Source of the DNA: a virus
Strand: one strand, 5' to 3'
DNA: 35,177 nt
Virus record (IMG/VR): IMGVR_UViG_3300009788_000215
Span: 1 to 35,177 of that record
In this document: positions 23,208 through 31,343 of the stretch, in pieces
Position numbering within the stretch: the first letter of the stretch is position 1
Layout: the number at the start of each line of letters is the position of its first letter
Program-made: the position numbers and the translations under genes
Notes under the pieces: generated by a model
Told to the model about the DNA's origin: nothing
The model's database searches: none
What the model saw: the letters and a program-made list of their open reading frames with translations, nothing else

Positions 23208-23286
23208 CTTCAACCTCACCGGGAACCACGACACCCTCGGACGAGAGTGGACCTGCTCCAAGTGTGGACACACCGAGGGTGAGTAA
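23185..23286 (+). CDS. Possible 33-aa zinc-ribbon mini-protein in an overlapping frame
   Basis: From a TTG at 23185: a CxH (residues 5-7) and WTCSKCGH (22-29) form a plausible zinc site of the C-x-H...C-x2-C kind. The frame overlaps the ends of both neighbouring genes. No clear ribosome-binding site, so the call rests on the motif alone. Confidence 0.4.
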   Translation: MTSRCAHDFNLTGNHDTLGREWTCSKCGHTEGE

Positions 23287-23461
23287 GGCCAAGCTATTCA
23301 AGCACGACACCATTGAGAAAGAGAACTTCGATCTCGTTGCTAAGGTAGTCGAGCTTATCAATGTCATCGGATGGAACGACGATGATACTTATACGTTCGA
23401 GGATGGAGAACGATGGGCGAAATTCAACCCGGAAGGAGAGACCAGTGAAGATCAGGATTGA
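23204..23461 (+). CDS. Small acidic early protein
   Basis: 85 aa if started at the ATGA overlap (23204). The first 25 residues are Ser/Thr/Pro-rich and overlap the zinc-ribbon frame, so a GTG at 23279 (60 aa) is an alternative start. The main part (IEKENFDLVAKVVELINVIGW) is helical and acidic. No family recognised. Confidence 0.55.
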   Translation: MTSTSPGTTTPSDESGPAPSVDTPRVSKAKLFKHDTIEKENFDLVAKVVELINVIGWNDDDTYTFEDGERWAKFNPEGETSEDQD

Positions 23462-23672
23462 AGCAGTACTAGGGCAGCAGGTCGATGTCACCTATGACAT
23501 TGACGATGCGACCCTTGATCAGATCGTCCACGACGAGCCACAGTTTGAGGACACACCCAATGATCGAGTCATAGTGGCAGCGGAGATAGCACAGGAAATG
23601 TTCGATGCTGACTACGAGTATGACAACCTCGATCACATCACCATGTACGACGACGAAGGGATTGAGCTATGA
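23445..23672 (+). CDS. Small acidic early protein, unknown function
   Basis: 75 aa from the GTG at 23445, with GGAAGGAGAG upstream; an ATG-started version from 23361 would lie over the previous gene. N-terminal strand (KIRIEAVLGQQVDVTYDI) and a strongly acidic remainder. Stop overlaps the next ATG. Confidence 0.6.
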   Translation: MKIRIEAVLGQQVDVTYDIDDATLDQIVHDEPQFEDTPNDRVIVAAEIAQEMFDADYEYDNLDHITMYDDEGIEL

Positions 23673-23896
23673 GTGACGAAGAGGTAGTAACCAAGGACAT
23701 TGGGCTAGCTGATCAGTTGACAATGGATGACTTCATCCGTACACTGGTGGCTCAGATGTTCGAGAACGACAACGACACAGCCGAGCTAGAGGTTGTACTC
23801 AAAGGGTCCGAGGGGCAAGAGCCACCGCGCCTCATGCTTCAGTTGAAGCTGACCTCCATCAACGGACAAGCTACAGAAGGAGAGGACAATGGCTAG
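23669..23896 (+). CDS. Small acidic protein upstream of the AAA+ ATPase
   Basis: 75 aa. Helical N-terminus (DQLTMDDFIRTLVAQMFEND) and a beta-like C-terminal part (RLMLQLKLTSI). Begins in an ATGA overlap and ends within the start of the ATPase gene (8-base overlap), so it is co-translated with it. Function unknown. Confidence 0.65.
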   Translation: MSDEEVVTKDIGLADQLTMDDFIRTLVAQMFENDNDTAELEVVLKGSEGQEPPRLMLQLKLTSINGQATEGEDNG

Positions 23897-24977
23897 TGGC
23901 GGTTCACTAAAGGGTAAGTACGACAGCGATATCATCGCTGCTATTGTCGAGACCAAGCAGCAGGAGGACCTTGCTAATGTCACGGACCCATTCACTGAGA
24001 TCGAAGACTACAAGGTGGACGTACCTGCCGGGTCAGTCCTGTTCAGTAAAGCGTTCTGGAAACCCAAAGAGATACCCGATCTGGCAATCACTATGTTCAA
24101 GCCCGAAGATTGGGACGAGGAAGCACAGTTTCATATACCAGCGGTCGATCCCAACTGGATTTGGAACAAGCAAGTTACGGAAAAGTTTGCTCTCGCTATG
24201 TACTGCGGCGATACCACTCTACTGCACGGATTACAGGGAACCGGTAAGTCGTGCCTTGCCGAACAGTGGTGCGCTAAGTTTAAGATTCCAGCGTGGCGCA
24301 TGTCATGTAACCGAGAGACAAGGGAGGCCCACTTCCTAGGCTCACCATCAGTGGAGTACAATGATGAAGGACAAATGTTCATCAAGCAAGAGCCAACGAT
24401 TCTCACTGATAGCCTCCGGTATGGAGGGATGTTCATTGAGGATGAAGCGTTCAGACACAACGCAGCTCTCGTCCTCCAAGCACTCCGTGAAAAGAATACT
24501 CGCAGCATCCTACTTCCTGATGCACCGGGTCGAACATCTGAGGAGCGTAAGCTCGTTGCACCTGACGGTCGATGGTGGTACACACTCACGGACAACACAT
24601 GTGGATCTGGAGACGAGACAGGTATCTTCGACGCTGAGGTGCAAGATGCCTCCACGCTTGACCGCATCGGCGCATCAATTGAAGTTAAGTACTTGGGCAA
24701 ACCTCAAGAACGTCGCATCCTCAAGAAACATTGCAACCTGAACACACCCATACTTGATGGGATGCTCGACTTCACCAAGCTAGTACGCAAGGCGTTCGAG
24801 CAGCAGAATCTACTGGCTACACTCAGTGTTCGGTCCCTGTTAGCATGGGCCGAGAAGATTGAAATGACAGGTAGCATAGAGACTGGCCTCAAGATGTCAT
24901 GGTACGACAAGCTGTGCAATGACGACAAGGCTACCGTTCGGGATATGTTCCATCAAGTATTCGAGAGGGCCTTATGA
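23889..24977 (+). CDS. MoxR/CobS-like AAA+ ATPase
   Basis: 362 aa. Walker A GLQGTGKS (114-121), Walker B MFIEDE (181-186), a sensor-type TDNTCGSGD (234-242) and ASTLDRI with a likely Arg finger (254-260). The pattern around sensor 1 matches the CobS/MoxR branch of AAA+ proteins, which work with a VWA-domain partner. Exactly such a partner follows, overlapping by four bases. In cobalt chelatase the pair drives metal insertion; in other systems it remodels proteins. Here a remodelling role in the phage cycle is more likely than cofactor synthesis, since no cobalamin genes are near. An 80-residue N-terminal region precedes the ATPase core. Confidence 0.85.
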   Translation: MASGGSLKGKYDSDIIAAIVETKQQEDLANVTDPFTEIEDYKVDVPAGSVLFSKAFWKPKEIPDLAITMFKPEDWDEEAQFHIPAVDPNWIWNKQVTEKFALAMYCGDTTLLHGLQGTGKSCLAEQWCAKFKIPAWRMSCNRETREAHFLGSPSVEYNDEGQMFIKQEPTILTDSLRYGGMFIEDEAFRHNAALVLQALREKNTRSILLPDAPGRTSEERKLVAPDGRWWYTLTDNTCGSGDETGIFDAEVQDASTLDRIGASIEVKYLGKPQERRILKKHCNLNTPILDGMLDFTKLVRKAFEQQNLLATLSVRSLLAWAEKIEMTGSIETGLKMSWYDKLCNDDKATVRDMFHQVFERAL

Positions 24978-26887
24978 AGAAGATCAGCTCAGTACTCGAC
25001 GTCAACAACTTGACCAGCGTACTACAGCGGCGGTGTAACTCAATGGGTATCACCCTTGAGTGGTCACAGACTAAGCACATCGCCATGACTGACGGGCAAC
25101 GCATCATACTGCCCGCCATCCACCAACCAGTAACCCAAGAGGCATTGGATAATTTGTATGGGTATGTGATCCACGAATGTGGACACCACTCTAGGGCCGA
25201 AGCGTTCACCATTCTCAATGCAGCGAAGCCACCGCAGGCACTGTGTGCTATGTACAACATCGTGGAAGACGATGCAATGGAGCGGGACGTAGCTCGAGCC
25301 TATGCTGGTGATGCCAAGGCACTCGGGCAGCACAACGCACGTACCATTAAGAAGATCGGTGAGACATGGAAGGAGACCATTGATACGTGGCCCGACGACA
25401 TAACCGAGCAGGACATGGCACCAGTAGCGGTCACCGCACTGAGCCAGCTCTCTCGTATGTCGTGGGACAGCTACTCCAACGTGAGTCGGCACATCTTCAT
25501 GAACAACCTGCATCCGGTAGCTAAGAAGCTGACCGATGATCTGGTAAGTGAGGGTTGGGTCGACAAGATGGAGCAGGTCGGTGACGAGCATGACACTTGG
25601 GACCTAGCTGTTGACCTAGTGAAGCGGCTGTATCCTGACGCTGACGAGGAGCAGCTTGAAGAGTGTCGCCAAAAGGGACACGACGGCCCCTCTGAAGAGG
25701 GTGAAGGTGAAGAAGGTGAGGGCCAGAAAGGAGAAGGTGATGGTCAAGGTGACGGTGAGGCCCAAGGTAAGGGAGACAACGGTGAAGGCAATGATGGAGA
25801 GGGGACTGGAGAAGGAGATGCTACTGAAGGCGATGGACTCACTGATGGCGAGGGCAAACTTCCCGGTGAGGGTAAGGTTATCCATTGGAAAGAGGCAGTA
25901 AACTCACAACATGACGAGTGGCAGGCCAAAGATTTCAATGCACCTGCCGGTAACATCGGCATTGACTGGACCGACTACAAGACAGGCAAAGTAGCGCTCA
26001 TGCCACAGAAGCTGATCAATGTGGTGGACTGCACCAAGAAAAGCAGCGAGCCAATTGAAGATCACAAGTACTACCGTAGCTGTGGTATACCTGAAGCGTT
26101 CATGCCTGACAATAAGGAGAGCCGAGCCTTTGCCAACCAGATCAGGCGGTATGTGCAAGCCCAAGCTAGGGTGAGGTTCGAGCGAGACAAGTACCACGGT
26201 CGGCTGGACAAGGGCAGCATAGTCAAGCTAGTCCTACCACCCATTGATGGTGGTGAATACAACAAGCGTCTGTTCTATCAGATGCACAAGGCAGAAGCAC
26301 AAGACACGTGCATCATGGTGCTTACGGACTGGTCCGGCTCAATGCAGGGACAAAAGATGGTACATGCAGCAGATGCCAGTGGTCGCTTAGTGCAGGTGTT
26401 CGACCGCATACTGCGGATGCCAGTACAACTGGCCGCCTTCACTAACGGCAGATCCAGGTGCGACATTGGCCTCATCAAGAAGTTCGATGATCGCAGCGTG
26501 TCTCCATTAGACATAGCCAGTGGGTTCTCCAAGTTCTACAAGTACAGCTCAGCTAACAATGACGCTGATGCTGTGATGTGGGCATACAACCAGATAAGGA
26601 ACCGCAAAGAGAACCGCAAGATACTGATGGTACTCAGTGATGGGTGTCCAGCAGGCACATGGATGCGTGGGTGTGGCAGTAGCAACCTGTCCTACGTTAC
26701 CAACCATATCCAGAAGGAAGGCAAGGTAGAACTCTATGGTGTGGGCATATGTTCCGACGCCGTGGAAACCTACTACGAAAACGTACAGGTCTTGGAAGAT
26801 GAGACCCAAATCAACCGAGCACTATTCGAGATCATTAAAGGAGGCGTTAAAAATGCCAGACAACGAAGAGTACAACAAGATCATTGA
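24974..26887 (+). CDS. CobT-like VWA-domain protein with an HExxH motif
   Basis: 637 aa. N-terminal part: VIHECGHH with HECGH (67-71) followed by NIVEDDAMERD (95-105), an arrangement seen in zinc-peptidase-like and CobT-type proteins. Middle: a Gly/Glu/Asp repeat linker of about 65 residues (235-299). C-terminal part: a VWA domain with MIDAS motif TDWSGSM (449-455), NNDADAV (526-532) and LSDG (552-555). The gene overlaps the AAA+ gene as ATGA, and the pair is the typical ATPase plus VWA adaptor module. The metal centre may be catalytic or structural. The substrate is unknown. Confidence 0.85.
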   Translation: MKKISSVLDVNNLTSVLQRRCNSMGITLEWSQTKHIAMTDGQRIILPAIHQPVTQEALDNLYGYVIHECGHHSRAEAFTILNAAKPPQALCAMYNIVEDDAMERDVARAYAGDAKALGQHNARTIKKIGETWKETIDTWPDDITEQDMAPVAVTALSQLSRMSWDSYSNVSRHIFMNNLHPVAKKLTDDLVSEGWVDKMEQVGDEHDTWDLAVDLVKRLYPDADEEQLEECRQKGHDGPSEEGEGEEGEGQKGEGDGQGDGEAQGKGDNGEGNDGEGTGEGDATEGDGLTDGEGKLPGEGKVIHWKEAVNSQHDEWQAKDFNAPAGNIGIDWTDYKTGKVALMPQKLINVVDCTKKSSEPIEDHKYYRSCGIPEAFMPDNKESRAFANQIRRYVQAQARVRFERDKYHGRLDKGSIVKLVLPPIDGGEYNKRLFYQMHKAEAQDTCIMVLTDWSGSMQGQKMVHAADASGRLVQVFDRILRMPVQLAAFTNGRSRCDIGLIKKFDDRSVSPLDIASGFSKFYKYSSANNDADAVMWAYNQIRNRKENRKILMVLSDGCPAGTWMRGCGSSNLSYVTNHIQKEGKVELYGVGICSDAVETYYENVQVLEDETQINRALFEIIKGGVKNARQRRVQQDH

Positions 26888-27302
26888 CCATGTAGACGAG
26901 AACGGTGAGACACACAAGGCTATGAAGCTGAAGATACCCGTATCTCGACCAGCGACAAGCGGTAGGTTTGCCTCAATCGTGTATGCCTTCATCATAGTTG
27001 GCATGATCCTCCCGTTCAGCTACCCTACCTTGGCAGCATGGTCCATCGTGGGCCTAGGTATAGCCTGCTTAGGTTGGTTCACACTATACCGTTTTGCCAG
27101 TTCCGCAGCGAGCAGGCACAACAATGACCTGATGATGATGGAGGGTCTGTTCTTTGCCCAAGGCAAGATGATGGAGCACTATCTTACTGAAAACCAAGAG
27201 AAAAAAGAAGGAACTAATGACAACGAAACTTGTCTAAGTAAGGACACAAAGGAAGGAACGGGCGATCCAGTGGAACCGTCCGAGCTTAAAAGTGGCGAGT
27301 AA
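26853..27302 (+). CDS. Membrane protein with two helices
   Basis: 149 aa from the ATG at 26853, preceded by AAAGGAGG; the frame is open from 26736 but that part lies over the VWA gene. Two membrane helices (about residues 42-60 and 63-82) are followed by a helical, Met-rich stretch (NNDLMMMEGLFFAQGKMMEH) and a polar, Glu/Lys-rich tail. It overlaps the VWA gene by 35 bases, so it may anchor the AAA+/VWA complex at the membrane; this is inference. Confidence 0.7.
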   Translation: MPDNEEYNKIIDHVDENGETHKAMKLKIPVSRPATSGRFASIVYAFIIVGMILPFSYPTLAAWSIVGLGIACLGWFTLYRFASSAASRHNNDLMMMEGLFFAQGKMMEHYLTENQEKKEGTNDNETCLSKDTKEGTGDPVEPSELKSGE

Positions 27303-28216
27303 TGATTGACCTGACTGACTGGACAAAACATATACGCGACCTCGACAGAGGTGAGTCCATTCGAGTCAACCATCATGACTGTCCAGCGGGTCAAGATACC
27401 CGACGACGATTGTATCTGACCAAGCCCGCTGGCTCTCCGGATGTAGTGCTAGGCTATTGCCACAACTGCCAAGACAAGGGTGTACTGAGCATCAAGACAG
27501 GCTCGGGTAACTACCGACAGTTCGATGCTCCTCCCGACAGTGTGGACCTGCTCCCTAATAACGGGGAATTTTCTGCGCCAAAAAATTTGGTGACTGACAC
27601 AACAGAGTGGCCTACTGAAGCAATAGCGTGGCGTATCCGAGCCAACCTAGACTCGGACGTATGTGAGGGCCTCGGCATAGCTTACGATCCATCAACGCAC
27701 CGAGTGTACCTGCCTATGTTCGACACCATGTACTATGCTGATCAGCACCACATGCAAAGCTTAGAGGGCTATCAATTGAGACGATTAACAGACCGGGGAC
27801 CGAAGTATCTAACCGCAGTAAAGGATTCTGACCGACAACCAAGTACGTTATTGCTCCCCGACCATGATGCTACGGCCCACAAGAGACAAGTGAAGATGGG
27901 TGTGCTAGTGGAGGACCTGATCAGTGGTGCAGCGGTAGCTAATGCGTGCCGCAACACACCATGTAAGGTCGAGGTCATTGTCAACTACGGAACAAAGGTG
28001 ACACCCGAGGTACTGGCCCGGTGTACTGAGTACGACAAGGGGCTAGTGTGGTTGGACAACGATAGTGAGCATGTGTGTGACCAGTCACACAAGATAGCGA
28101 GAGTATGGCGCATGATCAGCGGCTCATACGTAGCTGTCGAACCACAGGCCAAGGACCCCAAGAATTTATCGGACCTAGAAATCTACGACATCATTAACGA
28201 GCACGCCAATGGATAA
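27302..28216 (+). CDS. TOPRIM DNA primase with zinc-binding N-terminus
   Basis: 304 aa. Zinc-binding region with HHDC (24-27) and YCHNC (52-56), as in DnaG/T7 gp4-type primases. Next GYQLRRL and GPKYLT (156-171), then the TOPRIM motifs VLVEDLISG (Glu204) and VWLDND (249-254). It would make RNA primers for lagging-strand synthesis. Unlike T7 gp4 the helicase is a separate gene, which follows with an 8-base overlap. The ATG overlaps the previous stop as TAATG. Confidence 0.88.
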   Translation: MIDLTDWTKHIRDLDRGESIRVNHHDCPAGQDTRRRLYLTKPAGSPDVVLGYCHNCQDKGVLSIKTGSGNYRQFDAPPDSVDLLPNNGEFSAPKNLVTDTTEWPTEAIAWRIRANLDSDVCEGLGIAYDPSTHRVYLPMFDTMYYADQHHMQSLEGYQLRRLTDRGPKYLTAVKDSDRQPSTLLLPDHDATAHKRQVKMGVLVEDLISGAAVANACRNTPCKVEVIVNYGTKVTPEVLARCTEYDKGLVWLDNDSEHVCDQSHKIARVWRMISGSYVAVEPQAKDPKNLSDLEIYDIINEHANG

Positions 28217-28766
28217 TATTGACCTTGATATCCTCAAGTTCATGAGCGAACGAGAGAACTATGACACACACAAGAGTACGATCACGAAGAACCTATGCAC
28301 TAAGGAATCGTGGCGTCTAGTCGAGGACTTCGGCAAATACTTTGACGAGTTCCCCAACGTAACCGAGATAGATAAAGACTTCAACCTATGGTTCCGGGTC
28401 ACTGGACACCCCGGTTGGAAGGCAGAGGAACATGAACTCTACAGTAAGATTATCAGTAACGTGCAAGAGAGTAAAGCCCCTGTACGGGACGTATTCCTTG
28501 CCCAGTTGGAGCGTACTAGACAAACTGAAATCATCGCATCCCTTTATGAAAACTACGTAACGGGGGTATCACTCTTGATGAGTTCCACACAGATGTGGCG
28601 GGACTCCCTAAAACCGGGGGAGCTACTGTTCGGGAACAGACTGTGCAATCTTTCACTCTCGGAGCTATCTCTGCGGATCGTAGATCGAACGCCGGATACT
28701 ACTGGCGACTCGAAGACCTCAATAAGAGCATCGGTCCAATTAGAAAGGGAGACTTCATTGTCGTAG
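28209..28766 (+). CDS. Replicative helicase, N-terminal fragment (frame broken)
   Basis: 185 aa as read. The first 117 residues look like the N-terminal helical domain of a DnaB-type helicase and run naturally to YENYVTG. After the G5 run at 28562-28566 this frame turns into Ser/Thr/Arg-rich sequence that overlaps the start of the ATPase domain in the other frame and is probably not genuine. Moving one base back at the G run continues as GITLDEFHTDVAGLPKTGGA and joins the ATPase domain, giving a normal helicase of about 418 aa. Confidence 0.75.
   Translation: MDNIDLDILKFMSERENYDTHKSTITKNLCTKESWRLVEDFGKYFDEFPNVTEIDKDFNLWFRVTGHPGWKAEEHELYSKIISNVQESKAPVRDVFLAQLERTRQTEIIASLYENYVTGVSLLMSSTQMWRDSLKPGELLFGNRLCNLSLSELSLRIVDRTPDTTGDSKTSIRASVQLERETSLS
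28560..28568 (+). other. Frame-change point in the helicase gene (G5 run)
   Basis: Zero-frame codons are ACG GGG GTA. Re-reading one G gives ACG GGG GGT ATC and restores a full helicase. Either a one-base sequence or assembly error in the homopolymer, a real mutation, or a programmed -1 frameshift. The P-site tRNA could re-pair fully on GGG, the A-site tRNA could not, so it is not a classical slippery heptamer. Confidence 0.7.
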
Positions 28767-29464
28767 GCAAGCGGCCAGAAGTTGGAGGGACATCGTTCCT
28801 AGTCAGTGAGCTAGCACACATGCTAGAGCAGGGCAAGGGGAACGTGGTACTGTTCAACAATGAGGAAGCACCGGACAAGGTATTCACTCGCATGGTATCA
28901 ACGGCCCTCGATGTAGACCACCGCACTATGATGCAAGCTGACAAGCTGTATCAACAGAGGTACGAGGCGTGGCTTGATGGCCGAACGTGGGATCTGGTAC
29001 ATGATACCAGCATGACCACCGGCAGCATCCATGCCCAACTAAAGGAGAAGGAGTATGGTCTCATTGGCATTAACGTCCTGCTTAAAGTCGGCGGAACGTC
29101 AGCGAAGGAGGATCATGATAAGTTCCAGGCACTCGGAGAGGAATTCCGTAGAATTAGCCAAGAGTACGGACCGGTCATTGCCATTGTACAAGCTGATCCT
29201 TCTGCTGAGGGTCAGCGTTTCATCCCACAGGATAGGATCTATAAATCTAAGACTGCATTGCAAGGCGAGGCCGACGCACTCGTCATGATAGGTAAGGACC
29301 ACGACCTACCCGACACCAGTCGGTTCATTAACGTGGCGAAGAACAAGATACCCCCGGCTCCATGTACTGACATCAGTGTCAAGCACATCAAGTCGGAGGT
29401 CGAGTTCGACATGGGGACAGGGCGGTACACATCGCTGAACTACAAGGGGAACAGTCGTGATTGA
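28595..29464 (+). CDS. Replicative helicase, C-terminal ATPase domain (DnaB/RecA-like)
   Basis: 289 aa if a GTG at 28595 is used, but no ribosome-binding site precedes it and the frame is open only from 28550. Walker A-like GKRPEVGGTSF (54-64, GGTS in place of the usual GKTS), FNNEEA (about 87-92) as in DnaB H1a, and VIAIVQAD (H3-type) near 192-199. It fits a hexameric replicative helicase. Loss of the Walker A Lys, seen as Gly in GGTS, is known in a subgroup of phage DnaB-like helicases that take the Lys from elsewhere in the loop; here a Lys is present at the start of the loop. Overlaps the polymerase gene by 8 bases. Confidence 0.82.
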   Translation: MAGLPKTGGATVREQTVQSFTLGAISADRRSNAGYYWRLEDLNKSIGPIRKGDFIVVGKRPEVGGTSFLVSELAHMLEQGKGNVVLFNNEEAPDKVFTRMVSTALDVDHRTMMQADKLYQQRYEAWLDGRTWDLVHDTSMTTGSIHAQLKEKEYGLIGINVLLKVGGTSAKEDHDKFQALGEEFRRISQEYGPVIAIVQADPSAEGQRFIPQDRIYKSKTALQGEADALVMIGKDHDLPDTSRFINVAKNKIPPAPCTDISVKHIKSEVEFDMGTGRYTSLNYKGNSRD

Positions 29465-31337
29465 CATTACCGTAGATCTAGAGACCACGGCCAATGGTCC
29501 GAACAATAGCCCCGAAGCACACTGGCCACAGAATCGTGTGATACTGTGGGGTTGGCACGAACCCGGTGGTCCCATCCGTACTGACACCACTGGCGGTGAC
29601 CTCAAGAAACTACTGGTCGACTGTGTTGACAACGGGTTGCAGGTACGTATCATCGGCCACAACCTCAAGTTCGACTTGAAGTATATGATGCGTGAGTGGC
29701 CTGACCTACCGTGGCATGAGTTCAACTATGCTTGCACTATGCACCGGCACTACAGGCTGACGGGACACAAGGACAAGTTCATTAGTCTCGAGCAACTGGC
29801 AGCATACCACGCATTCCCATTCGTCAAGGGTCTCAATCTAGGTGCGCTCATCAAGTCGGGCATCAAGATGGAGGACATACCTATGACTGATCTGATCCCA
29901 TATCTTGAGGAAGATGTGAAGATCACACGGAACATAGCGTTCGCCCAAGATTCAGTGGACCCCTTGCTCGAGAGTGCATTGGTCCTGCCCTTAGCACACA
30001 TGGAGCTACTTGGATTGAAGCTCGACAGTGTGCAGGCAGCCAGCCTCATGACTAAGTTAGTGAAGGACGAGGCTAGGCTGGCCCATGAAATGGAATTATT
30101 TATAGCTACCCACCTACGGTGGAGCACTGGTGACCCCGTGATCGCAGGTGAGGTGAAGTTCAATGCACCCCGGACCATCAGCTACCTGCTCACTGGCAAG
30201 CCAGTGGCAAGCATCATGGATAGTAAGCGGATACTTGAATGGAAGACGGGCAGCGCGCCCTTACTGCCAGCAAGTGACTGGTCGACCTTCTGGCCAGGTA
30301 AGGTGCCGACCAACCTCGGCTTCCCAATGCCAGCAGATAAACTGAAGCAGGTGCAAGCAATGTATCCCGGCTATGACTACATAAAGTGGGTGCTAGAGTA
30401 CCGCAAGGTACAGAAGCTGATGAACACGTACGTCGGCCCCTTCTTGGAGAAGACCAAGACAATACCGACGGTTCACCCGAAGATGAACGTCAATGCCACG
30501 GCAACGGGGCGGCTCAGTTCATCTGATCCCAACGGGCAGAACCTACCACTCGCAGCACGGGAGCTGTTCGAATCTACACATGGGCTGTTCCATGAGATAG
30601 ACTTCAAACAACTGGAGGTCGTGTGTCTCGCTGCTATTACAGAGGACCCGCAGCTCATTGCCGATCTGAACAATGGGGTGGACGTTCACTTCAAGACAGG
30701 CCAGCGGGTCATGGGTTGGAAGACACCCGCTGATATGACAGACGATGAACGTAAGCTAGTGAAGAACGTGAACTTCGGCCTGATCTATGGTGGTGGTGCA
30801 GCAGGGCTGGCACTACAAACAGGACAGACCAAGAAGCTAGTCAAGTCCCTGATAGATGGGTTCTATGATCGCTACCCCGGCGTTGCCGATTGGCAAGCCA
30901 AGTTCTATAAGCAGGTAGCACGCAACCTCAAGCCCTATGACATTAAGGATGGGGAGCAGAGATACCACTCGTATGTAACGCTGCCTATCTCGAACAGGAA
31001 GTTCCACTTCGTGGAGTCAGCGTCACCCAAGTGGCTGCGCATTAAGACGGGCCGGAAGTACAGCTTCAAGCCCACGGAAACGAAGAACTATCCCGTGCAA
31101 GGATTTGCAGGGGGAGACATTGTCATGCTGGCACTGGTGCTATTGCACCAAGCCCTGTGGGACTTTAGCAATACGGATATTAGAATGACAGTGCATGATA
31201 GCATCCTCGTAGATTCGGACCTCGACGTCCATGACCTGGAAGTAATTATGCAGAGCGTATGTATCAAAATCGTAACGGTGTTCAACTTACCGTTCGCATT
31301 AGCGTTCGACATTAAGTCGGGCAAAAACTGGAGGTAA
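29457..31337 (+). CDS. Family A DNA polymerase with 3'-5' exonuclease domain
   Basis: 626 aa. Exonuclease motifs: DLET (Asp7, Glu9), HNLKFD (about 68-73) and YLEED (about 145-149). Polymerase motif A DFKQLE (Asp382), motif B RKLVKNVNFGLIYG (Arg432, Lys436, Phe440, Tyr444) and motif C VHDS (579-582). The residue equal to E. coli Pol I Phe762 is Phe. Motif C has Ser where most family members have Glu after the catalytic Asp. Size is near T7 polymerase (704 aa). It replicates the genome with the primase and helicase just upstream. Confidence 0.95.
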   Translation: MIDITVDLETTANGPNNSPEAHWPQNRVILWGWHEPGGPIRTDTTGGDLKKLLVDCVDNGLQVRIIGHNLKFDLKYMMREWPDLPWHEFNYACTMHRHYRLTGHKDKFISLEQLAAYHAFPFVKGLNLGALIKSGIKMEDIPMTDLIPYLEEDVKITRNIAFAQDSVDPLLESALVLPLAHMELLGLKLDSVQAASLMTKLVKDEARLAHEMELFIATHLRWSTGDPVIAGEVKFNAPRTISYLLTGKPVASIMDSKRILEWKTGSAPLLPASDWSTFWPGKVPTNLGFPMPADKLKQVQAMYPGYDYIKWVLEYRKVQKLMNTYVGPFLEKTKTIPTVHPKMNVNATATGRLSSSDPNGQNLPLAARELFESTHGLFHEIDFKQLEVVCLAAITEDPQLIADLNNGVDVHFKTGQRVMGWKTPADMTDDERKLVKNVNFGLIYGGGAAGLALQTGQTKKLVKSLIDGFYDRYPGVADWQAKFYKQVARNLKPYDIKDGEQRYHSYVTLPISNRKFHFVESASPKWLRIKTGRKYSFKPTETKNYPVQGFAGGDIVMLALVLLHQALWDFSNTDIRMTVHDSILVDSDLDVHDLEVIMQSVCIKIVTVFNLPFALAFDIKSGKNWR

Positions 31338-31343
31338 GACAGA

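Noticed and set aside
24131-24700. Minus-strand gene of 189 codons within the AAA+ gene
   Set aside because: The plus strand encodes an intact AAA+ domain here; the antisense frame has no start signal or recognisable domain.
25680-25870. DNA repeat in the VWA gene
   Set aside because: The GAAGGTGA-like repetition simply encodes the Gly/Glu/Asp linker and is in frame.
24974-26887. Cobalamin (cobalt chelatase) synthesis function
   Set aside because: Only the ATPase/VWA pair is present, without a chelatase large subunit or any other pathway gene.
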